Shown here in pieces: positions 1 through 4,728 of a DNA stretch of 10,023 nt. The DNA lies in NCBI GenBank assembly GCA_021785115.1, contig JAJYGO010000332.1, positions 1 through 10,023 of the forward strand. Direction: 5' to 3'. The DNA is from Chloroflexota bacterium. Its GTDB lineage: Bacteria > Chloroflexota > Limnocylindria > Limnocylindrales > CSP1-4. The notes below the pieces were generated by a model. That model had not been told where the DNA came from, ran no database searches, and saw only the letters and a program-made list of their open reading frames with translations. The position numbers were made by a program, and so were the translations under genes. Within the stretch, counting starts at the first letter, position 1, and every line of letters begins with the position of its first letter.

Positions 1-330
1 CGGCGCAGAAGGCGTGCGGGACGTGCTCGAACGGTTGGATGGGCCGCGACCTCGACGGAGGACCGGCCCGAGCAGCTGCCGGACGTCCGGGTGGATGTTC
101 TCGGCGAGCACCTGCCGGTCGACCTCCTGCTGCACCAGCCGCAGGAGGAGCGCATCGAGGGATCCCTGCGCGGCGAGCAGCTGCTGGACGATGGCCGGGA
201 GCGGCTTCCCGGCTCGGACCATCTCCGCGACGCCCGCGGCCTGCCCGGCGGCGCGGTTCGCGTGCGCCGCGGCAGATGCCGTCGCCTCGTATCGTCGGGG
301 CTGGCGAGGGGACGAGGCGGAGTCAGCCAT
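1..330 (-). CDS. CsoR/DUF156-like protein without metal ligands (3' end outside window)
   Basis: The 110 visible codons are open to the window edge, so the C-terminus is missing. Residues about 22-73 follow the CsoR/RcnR (DUF156) pattern of an all-helical oligomer: N-R-x-x-G-Q-x-x-G-V-x-x-M-V near residues 25-38, then G-K, then an A-A-Q-x-x-L-D-A-L segment near residues 53-61. In copper-sensing CsoR the ligands are Cys-His-Cys; here the aligned positions appear to be Leu44 (in GKPLPAI), Glu69 and Val74, so no Cu(I) site is visible. The start ATG at 330 shares one base with the TGA of the upstream S2P-like gene (TGATG), implying translational coupling. It is the last visible gene of the cytochrome b operon. 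Family membership is inferred from pattern, not from a search. It could be an apo-form regulator, a sensor of another ligand, or a structural partner of its operon neighbours. DNA binding is not shown. Confidence 0.68.
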   Translation of the reverse strand, partial: MADSASSPRQPRRYEATASAAAHANRAAGQAAGVAEMVRAGKPLPAIVQQLLAAQGSLDALLLRLVQQEVDRQVLAENIHPDVRQLLGPVLRRGRGPSNRSSTSRTPSAP

Positions 331-1442
331 CAGGCCGCCCGGTGGGCATGGCGCGCCGCCAGCGCGTCTGCGTGCGCCCACGCATTGAGCTGCACGACCA
401 CGTCGTCCGCGTCCACCGCGCCGTATCGCCGCTCACCACGGACCAGGACGATCCCGACGGCCTCGAGGTCGGCGGCGATGTCGGCCGCGGCGTCGTCGGC
501 CTGGGCGATGCGGAGCGTCCTCGCCGGCACCATCGCGTCCCCGAACCGGGCCGCGGGCCGTGTCGCCGCCGCTCGCATCTGCCGCGGGCCGATGGCGCCG
601 ACGAAGAGGCCGGCGCCGTCGATGACCAGGGACGGCGACGCTTGCGCCTCCGCGGTCAGTTCAGCGATCTGCTCGTCTGCTCGTCTCACCGCGTGCACCG
701 GGTGAGAGAGCTGGGACGCCGTGTGGCTCGCGAAGAACCGCTCAACGATGTCGACGCGGCGAACGGCCTCGGCCTGCGCCCAGACGGTGGCCGCCGCAAG
801 GAGGCCGAGCGGGAAGAGCATCGGGTCGCCGATGCGGATGGCGGCAAGCCCCAGCAGGATGGTGAGCGCCACGGCGGCAGCCTTGGCCGCGTGCGCGGTG
901 TGCGCCGCGTGGTGGCTGGCCTCAGGGCACCGGAAAGCGGCGAAGGACTCGACGGCCTCCCACCCCGCGAGCCCGGGCAGGGGGACCAGCGTGGCGAGCA
1001 GTAGCCCGAGGTTCGCGATGACCGCGAGCGTCCCGATGGCATGCTGGTAGCTCCCGGGCGTCGTGCCGCTCGTCGCCCCCACGGCGACGAGCGCGAGCCC
1101 GCCGGACACGACCGCGCCGGCGACCACAGCGGCCAGCCTTCGGGCGGGCGACGCCCCGACCGCCAGGGCGCCCGGGCGCACGAATGGCGCGTCGGCGGCG
1201 GCGCGCCGGCCGCCGAGGATCAGGACGCGGACCACCCGGGGCAGGATGACCGTCATGCCAACGACGTACACGCCCGCAACGGCGCCCAGAAGGGCCTGCG
1301 CACCCGATGCGCTCGCGTGGGTCGGGAGGTAGACGGTCGCGATGAGGACGAAGGCGATGGCGCCCGGAACCAGCAGCGAGCGAGCGCTGCCGGCGGTCGC
1401 GCCAGCACGATGGGCCGGACCGCCGCCGCGCGCGCCACTCAT
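330..1442 (-). CDS. Site-2-protease-like (M50B) membrane protein with CBS pair, catalytic motifs lost
   Basis: This 370-residue protein has about six membrane segments (roughly 22-40, 50-78, 102-122, 134-157, 186-203, 207-225) and a cytosolic tail. The order matches bacterial S2P proteases of the CBS type: a double Gly (77-78) after TM2, a GAVVSGGLAL segment like the family's AGPxVS motif, an N-x-L-x(n)-P-L-P-G segment (144-157) like the NxxPxPLDGG motif, a D-P-M-x-F-P-L-G-L (206-214) closing helix, then two CBS-like repeats (about 268-300 and 303-355). The zinc-binding HExxH expected about 20 residues before the double Gly is replaced by non-ligands (around GVYVV, 58-62), and the Asp of the LDG motif is absent, so it looks like a pseudoprotease. 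The loop after TM4 carries Cys172, His177, His178, His181 and His184. Start ATG overlaps the upstream stop (ATGA), and its own stop overlaps the CsoR-like start. It may bind a partner or substrate and report through its CBS domains; this is inference. Confidence 0.72.
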   Translation of the reverse strand: MSGARGGGPAHRAGATAGSARSLLVPGAIAFVLIATVYLPTHASASGAQALLGAVAGVYVVGMTVILPRVVRVLILGGRRAAADAPFVRPGALAVGASPARRLAAVVAGAVVSGGLALVAVGATSGTTPGSYQHAIGTLAVIANLGLLLATLVPLPGLAGWEAVESFAAFRCPEASHHAAHTAHAAKAAAVALTILLGLAAIRIGDPMLFPLGLLAAATVWAQAEAVRRVDIVERFFASHTASQLSHPVHAVRRADEQIAELTAEAQASPSLVIDGAGLFVGAIGPRQMRAAATRPAARFGDAMVPARTLRIAQADDAAADIAADLEAVGIVLVRGERRYGAVDADDVVVQLNAWAHADALAARHAHRAA

Positions 1443-1978
1443 CTAGGTGTCTCCCGGATCGCCTGGGAGGCCTTCACCGCCCGGCTGAGCCGCTCCGCCC
1501 TCCACGCCACGAGGCCGCCCGCGACCGCCAGCACGGCGACGAGGAGGAGGATTGCCGCCTCCTCGAGTCCGGACCTCGAACGGCCGACCACGGTCTCGGC
1601 CGCGGTCGTCGAGGTGCTCGCCGAGCCCGCGGCGGCGGAGACCTGGAGCGACGCCGTCAGTGTCTCGTCGCCGATGGCGCGGAGCTCGAAGGCTCCGGTC
1701 GGGACGTGCGCGGGAATCTGGAGGTCCTTGCTGAACATGCCGGTGGCGTCGGTCTTGACGACGCCGAAGTCGATGACCATGCCGTCGCCTGCGAGGACGA
1801 GGTCCCGGTCGCTGTCGGGCTCGAGTCCGGTCCCGGCGAACACGACGGTGGCGCCTGCGTCGACCGACGCGGGCTCGACCTGGACGGAGGCCTCGCCAGA
1901 GCCGCTGTGCGCGGTGACGATGCCGATGGGGACGACCAGGGCGGCCAGCGCGGCCGCGAGGACGAGGGTGCGGCGCAT
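1439..1978 (-). CDS. Secreted Ig-like domain protein with C-terminal membrane anchor
   Basis: This 179-residue protein starts with a classic signal peptide (MRRT, hydrophobic core 5-22, probable cleavage after the TAH region near residue 23-24). A beta-rich domain follows (about 28-114) with the E-P-A-S-V-D-A-G-A-T-V-V-F-A-G-T-G-L pattern typical of IPT/TIG-like or other Ig-like folds that open with a 'prolines, space, function-gain' strand. Then come a Ser/Thr/Ala linker (115-131), a TM helix (about 140-158) and a short basic cytosolic tail. It should sit outside the cell, tethered by its C-terminus. No Cys or metal motif is present in the domain. It is encoded between the 2-TM protein (TGATG overlap) and the S2P-like protein (ATGA overlap). 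Its topology resembles a substrate of intramembrane proteolysis or an extracytoplasmic sensor, but the neighbouring protease looks inactive. Function unknown. Confidence 0.78.
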   Translation of the reverse strand: MRRTLVLAAALAALVVPIGIVTAHSGSGEASVQVEPASVDAGATVVFAGTGLEPDSDRDLVLAGDGMVIDFGVVKTDATGMFSKDLQIPAHVPTGAFELRAIGDETLTASLQVSAAAGSASTSTTAAETVVGRSRSGLEEAAILLLVAVLAVAGGLVAWRAERLSRAVKASQAIRETPR

Positions 1979-2175
1979 CAGCGCTGTTCCTTTCTGCGAG
2001 CATCGCCTAGGAGGGGCCGCATGAACCCCGCGGACCCGGCGGCGATGCCTGCGAGCCCGGACGCGAGGAGGAGGACGGCGGCGAGCGGCGCGGTGCCGGG
2101 TCCGCCGCCGATGGCGATCTCGACGAGGCCGAGGCCCACGCCGAGCAGGAGGACCCGCAGGACGAGCGTGCTCAT
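1978..2175 (-). CDS. Small two-TM hypothetical protein
   Basis: This 65-residue protein is almost entirely two hydrophobic helices (about 4-22 and 29-50) joined by a Gly-rich turn (GGGPGTAP) and ending in a basic tail (RRKEQR), which by the positive-inside rule puts both ends in the cytosol. The ATG overlaps the cytochrome b stop as ATGA, and its own TGA overlaps the next start as TGATG, so it is clearly placed as a coding gene despite its size. I do not recognise a family. Given its position directly after cytochrome b, it may be a small accessory subunit of that complex or a linker between it and the membrane proteins that follow; neither can be shown from sequence. Confidence 0.7.
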   Translation of the reverse strand: MSTLVLRVLLLGVGLGLVEIAIGGGPGTAPLAAVLLLASGLAGIAAGSAGFMRPLLGDARRKEQR

Positions 2176-3260
2176 CCCATCGCCCCCTGCACGTGGGCCA
2201 CCGGCACCGTCACGAGCGCGTACAAGACGAGCAGCACGGCCGCGATTGCGGCGAGGGCGCCGATCGCCATCACGAGCCGACGTCGACGGGGCGAGCGGTA
2301 CGGGCTGCGGTCGAGGAACGGCAGCGCCGCGAGCGCCGCGAAGACGACTGCCGGGACCCAGAGCAGGGCGGGCAGGCCGAACCAGTCCTCGAACGGGTAG
2401 AAGACCAGGAACATCCAGGGCGGCTTCGTGGTCTCAGTGCCCGGGATGGGGCGGTCGCCGAGTGGGGCGGGGACGACCGCGGCCAGCACGACGGCGACCG
2501 CGAGCAGGACGAGCCCGAACCCTGCCATCCGCACGATGTGGGCGACGAACGTCGACCCGGTGCGCTCCGGCGCGGGGCCGCCGTCGACGGCCACGTCGGC
2601 CTCGGCCGGCAGGGAGGAGATCCCGTGGCGCTTGACGAGCAGGAAGTGCGGGATGAGCAACAGCATCCCGATCGCGGGCAGGATCACCACGTGCGCGAGG
2701 TAGAGCCGTCCGATGATGGGCAGAGTCGCCGCGAAGTCGGTCGAGAACCAGGTGCCGAAGGCGCCGATCAGATTGCCGATCTCGACGTTGTGGCCGAGCG
2801 CCTCGTAGCCCTCCTGGTCCCACTTGAGGACGGTGCCGGTGAAGATGAGGCCGAGGGTCACCGCGAGAAGGCCGAGGCCGATGAGCCAGTTCGCCTCGCG
2901 CGGGCGCTTGTAGGCCGCGGTCGTGAAGACCCGGCCGAAGTGGAGGAGGACGGTCGCCATCACGATGTTCGCGGTCCAGAAGTGGACGCCGCGGACAATG
3001 TCCCCAAACGGGACGGTGTTCATGATGTAGACGACGCTCTCGCGCGCGGTCGCTGCCGTCGGGTGGTAGTACTGCGCGAGCCACACCCCGCTGGCCGCGA
3101 GGATCAGGAACCCGAAGAACGAGATCCCTCCGAGGATGTAGCCGATGCCGTTCGCGTGGGCGGGCACGGGATAGGCGAGGCCGCTGATGCCCAGCCGCTC
3201 GTCGATTGCGGCCCAGCTCAGGCGGCGCCGCCGGGGCGCTGCGACTGCCGCATTGGCCAT
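2172..3260 (-). CDS. Cytochrome b (b6/bc type, fused N- and C-terminal domains)
   Basis: This 362-residue membrane protein is the diheme quinol-oxidising subunit of a bc1/b6f-like complex. The N-terminal half shows the family order: a Y-Y-x-P-T segment (64-68), a Y-I-M-N-T-V-P-F-G turn (78-86), then TM B with His93 and His107, and TM D with His190 and His205. The spacings of 14 and 15 are those of b6-type rather than mitochondrial-type proteins, which have 14 and 14. The C-terminal half corresponds to subunit IV and adds three helices (about 243-264, 296-315, 329-350), giving about seven in all. The Qo-site PEWY motif is replaced by P-P-W-M at 280-283 (KPPWMFLVFYPFEDW), with Glu291 nearby. 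There is no CxxCH. No Rieske or cytochrome c gene is in the window. Start ATG at 3260 has AGGAG about 10 nt upstream. It is the first gene of a five-gene overlapping operon and has an 11-bp-repeat operator 66 nt upstream. Confidence 0.9.
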   Translation of the reverse strand: MANAAVAAPRRRRLSWAAIDERLGISGLAYPVPAHANGIGYILGGISFFGFLILAASGVWLAQYYHPTAATARESVVYIMNTVPFGDIVRGVHFWTANIVMATVLLHFGRVFTTAAYKRPREANWLIGLGLLAVTLGLIFTGTVLKWDQEGYEALGHNVEIGNLIGAFGTWFSTDFAATLPIIGRLYLAHVVILPAIGMLLLIPHFLLVKRHGISSLPAEADVAVDGGPAPERTGSTFVAHIVRMAGFGLVLLAVAVVLAAVVPAPLGDRPIPGTETTKPPWMFLVFYPFEDWFGLPALLWVPAVVFAALAALPFLDRSPYRSPRRRRLVMAIGALAAIAAVLLVLYALVTVPVAHVQGAMG

Positions 3261-3326
3261 GGTTGCCGATCTCCTGTCTGACTACGGTGGGCCCTCAGTG
3301 GCCCACGACGAAGTTCAGCCGCCGAG

Positions 3327-3359
3327 GCTGAATCCCTGATGAGCGCGGTCTGAACGGTC
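3327..3359 (-). promoter_or_regulatory. Triple 11-bp direct-repeat operator (site A), upstream of cytochrome b operon
   Basis: On the plus strand three 11-mers follow without gaps: GCTGAATCCCT (3327), GATGAGCGCGG (3338), TCTGAACGGTC (3349). TGA plus a purine falls at the same phase in each. The site ends 66 nt before the cytochrome b ATG. It matches the sites at 3613, 6442 and 8723 in period, core and orientation. It is the weakest of the four to the CTGAG core (CTGAA, ATGAG, CTGAA). Binding by the response regulator encoded at 7914-8597 is inferred. Confidence 0.65.
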
Positions 3360-3417
3360 GGTGAGGAAGTGACGGCACCTGGTCGCGGCCCGGGTACGGC
3401 TCGCTCAGGCGTGTGGA

Positions 3418-3590
3418 AACGGAGGCGGGCGGGATCCGCACCGAGGTGGATCCCGCCCGCTCGGCGGCCCATCGCAGGAGCCGCGTGGACGGCGGCCCGG
3501 GGGGAGGCCAGGCACGTCCGGTCGACAGTCGGTGGCGTGCCCGTGTCCGACGACCGGTCCACCGCCTGCCGCCCTCTGAGAGGGAGAGGA
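3418..3590 (-). ncRNA. Possible small RNA between operator B and a 13-bp hairpin
   Basis: The 402-nt stretch 3261-3662 contains no ORF with convincing protein character, yet it carries operator B at its upper end and a perfect 13-bp hairpin at 3425-3460. Between them lie further potential stems: CCCTC/GAGGG at 3572-3584 with a 3-nt loop, and GGCACG/CGTGCC at 3511-3516 and 3536-3541. If operator B activates a minus-strand promoter as the other three sites seem to do, the transcript would start near 3580-3595 and end just after the hairpin, at a CTCCGTTTCC stretch. Both ends given here are estimates. Alternatives are a long leader or second promoter of the cytochrome b operon, or a terminator of the DUF1461 gene. 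No known RNA family is recognised. Confidence 0.3.
3425..3460. terminator. Strong 13-bp inverted repeat, likely transcription terminator
   Basis: Arms GCGGGCGGGATCC (3425-3437) and GGATCCCGCCCGC (3448-3460) are perfectly complementary, with a 10-nt loop. On the minus strand the stem is followed by CTCCGTTTCC, only a weak U-tract; on the plus strand no T-run follows. It lies 202 nt below the DUF1461 stop and 164 nt above the cytochrome b start, so it separates these two transcription units. It may be a terminator, a Rho-assisted stop or an attenuator. Confidence 0.55.
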
Positions 3591-3612
3591 CGACGAGAGT
3601 CTCGGGCGGCGG

Positions 3613-3645
3613 TCTGAGCGCAGCCTGAATTGCGGCTGAGACTTG
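3613..3645 (-). promoter_or_regulatory. Triple 11-bp direct-repeat operator (site B), at head of a gene-free stretch
   Basis: Three consecutive 11-mers on the plus strand: TCTGAGCGCAG (3613), CCTGAATTGCG (3624), GCTGAGACTTG (3635). The first closely matches the first repeat of site D, and the third closely matches the third repeats of sites C and D. It starts 18 nt below the DUF1461 stop codon, so it cannot serve as that gene's promoter. By orientation it should serve a minus-strand transcript starting below 3613, where no protein gene follows until cytochrome b at 3260. A small GCGCG/CGCGC hairpin at 3645-3657 abuts it. Confidence 0.75.
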
Positions 3646-3662
3646 CGCGCATCGCGCGGGTC

Positions 3663-4349
3663 TCAGCCGAGGTGGATCTCGAGCCGCGATGCGAGGTAGC
3701 GGCTGCCCAGCCACAGGGCGAGCGAGATCGAGACCCCCACGATGAAGACGGCGGCGGCCGACTCAGTCCAGAACGACGTCGGGAATAGCTGGGTCAGGCG
3801 CTCCACGCGCGGGTCGAACGAGAAGTTGCCCTCCGGGAAGAAGACCTGGTGGAACGCCAGCCACGCCGCGTCGAAGAACGCAACGAACAGGACCCCTGCA
3901 CTTGCGCCGACGGCGGCCGTCGCGAGCGCCGCGCGGCTGACCGACCGCCACCACCGCGCGTTGCGGCAGCTCTGGATACCCGAACCGATCATGGCCGCGG
4001 CCGCGAGCGCCACGACCACCTCGAAGGCGCGCACCACGCCGAAGACGTCGCGCATGTGCCCGCGTTCGGCGGCGTCGAGGACGGGCGTGCCGCCGATGGC
4101 GACCACGAAGTCCGGCGGGCCAATGGTCGCGTCGCTGATGAGGGCCTTGGTGATCCGCGCCACCTCCGCTTCCGGTAGGCCGGCGATGCCCGCCACCCCC
4201 GCCCGCTGCTGGGCCGGGAGGACCCACCACGGGTTGAACAGCAGGGCGAGGCTCGCGCCCGCGATCAGGACCGGCGTGGCGGCCGCCGCGAGCCAGGCAG
4301 CCCGCCGTGCTTCCCGCGGCGGGCGGGCGGCGGAATGCTGCTTGCTCAT
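3663..4349 (-). CDS. DUF1461/TIGR01906 integral membrane protein, Lit-like lipoprotein transacylase
   Basis: This 228-residue protein has four TM helices (about 18-37, 106-124, 138-159, 198-219). It has the TIGR01906 signature: an R-G-H-M-R-D-V segment (residues 96-102, His98) and an F-F-D-A-A-W-L-A-F-H-Q-V-F-F-P-E-G-N-F-x-F-D-P segment (158-180, His167), followed by an L-F-P-x-x-F-W motif (188-194). The family includes Lit, which moves an acyl chain from the glycerol to the N-terminal Cys of lipoproteins and whose activity depends on two such conserved histidines; a copper-induced Lit2 is known from Listeria. Same-family activity here is inference. The longer frame to 4415 is open, but ATG at 4349 (MSKQ) is preferred because the 22 extra residues are Arg-rich and lack family character; a weak GAGG lies 7 nt upstream. 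It is divergent from the plus-strand gene at 4433. Confidence 0.8.
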   Translation of the reverse strand: MSKQHSAARPPREARRAAWLAAAATPVLIAGASLALLFNPWWVLPAQQRAGVAGIAGLPEAEVARITKALISDATIGPPDFVVAIGGTPVLDAAERGHMRDVFGVVRAFEVVVALAAAAMIGSGIQSCRNARWWRSVSRAALATAAVGASAGVLFVAFFDAAWLAFHQVFFPEGNFSFDPRVERLTQLFPTSFWTESAAAVFIVGVSISLALWLGSRYLASRLEIHLG

Positions 4350-4421
4350 GGCTGCCTCATGCCTGGCTAAGCGTTCGAGGCGACGTTCGGATCCGGGGAT
4401 AAGGCCCCGACCCACGCCTAC

Positions 4422-4427
4422 AGGAGG
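4422..4427 (+). promoter_or_regulatory. Shine-Dalgarno AGGAGG for the plus-strand gene
   Basis: A perfect AGGAGG sits 5 nt before the ATG at 4433 and fixes the start. Upstream, the 83-nt divergent region 4350-4432 contains a CGGGG/CCCCG stem (4394-4409). A GATAAG at 4398-4403 could be a weak -10, but no clear -35 is visible and none of the 11-bp repeats occurs here. Confidence 0.75.
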
Positions 4428-4432
4428 TTCTC

Positions 4433-4705
4433 ATGCAGCTGATTGAGCTCACCGTTGTCGATTCGGAGGGCCAGCCCGCTGCGGATTGCGCCACCTGCGG
4501 CTCGCCCGTGCCCCCTGGGTCGGGCGTGACGGCGGTGTTCCACGGCCGCACGCTGCGCTTCCGGTGCGAGGGCTGCTTCTCCCGGTTCGTGCTCGACGCC
4601 GACCACGCGCCAGACGGGGTGGCCGCGTCATGCTGCAGCGGCGACGCCGACCACGAGTCCGCAGCGGCGCCAGGCTCGACGCCGTTCACCGAGTGGTGCA
4701 TCTGA
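4433..4705 (+). CDS. Small YHS/TRASH-like four-cysteine metal-binding protein
   Basis: This is the only plus-strand gene, 90 residues with no signal peptide or TM. It has two Cys pairs, C19-A-T-C22 and C45-E-G-C48, separated by a V-F-H-G-R-T-L-R-F-R strand and followed by F-S-R-F-V-L-D-A-D-H. This is the layout of YHS/TRASH-type treble-clef metal domains (C..G..., hydrophobic-x-G-x-x-Y-x-F-C, C, F). The C-terminal tail adds Cys67-Cys68, His74 and a penultimate Cys89, so up to seven thiols could bind soft metals. It is probably a cytosolic metal (copper or zinc) carrier or buffer; this is inferred from the fold pattern. It is divergent from the DUF1461 gene across an 83-nt shared promoter region and convergent with the Lgt-like gene, the two stop codons being only about 23 nt apart. 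No 11-bp operator lies near it, so it may be controlled differently from the other units. Confidence 0.75.
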   Translation: MQLIELTVVDSEGQPAADCATCGSPVPPGSGVTAVFHGRTLRFRCEGCFSRFVLDADHAPDGVAASCCSGDADHESAAAPGSTPFTEWCI

Positions 4706-4728
4706 TCTGCTCGTCGCCAGGGTCCCGG

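Larger units (their letters stand above)
3261..3662. other. Gene-free regulatory stretch between DUF1461 gene and cytochrome b operon
   Basis: These 402 nt hold no protein gene I can support. Open minus-strand frames exist (for example 3218-3652 and 3295-3714) but they read as Arg/Ser/Pro-rich filler, lack SDs and overlap the cytochrome b start. From high to low the stretch contains operator B, short stems, the 13-bp hairpin, operator A and the cytochrome b ribosome site. Confidence 0.7.

Noticed and set aside
39..1004. Long plus-strand open frame opposite the S2P-like and CsoR-like genes
   Set aside because: It is antisense to two well-supported overlapping genes, is Arg/Gly/Pro-rich and shows no family motifs; long empty frames are expected at this GC content.
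2193..3281. Plus-strand open frame covering the whole cytochrome b gene
   Set aside because: It mirrors the cytochrome b gene, with Glu/Asp/Arg-rich filler from the complementary codon positions.
3576..3580. Isolated CTGAG that might be a further regulator half-site
   Set aside because: No TGA-purine occurs 11 or 22 bp away; the bases belong to a short CCCTC/GAGGG stem.
3218..3652. Minus-strand frame of 144 codons in the gene-free stretch
   Set aside because: It has Arg/Ser/Pro-rich composition, no SD, no recognisable motif, and overlaps the start of cytochrome b.
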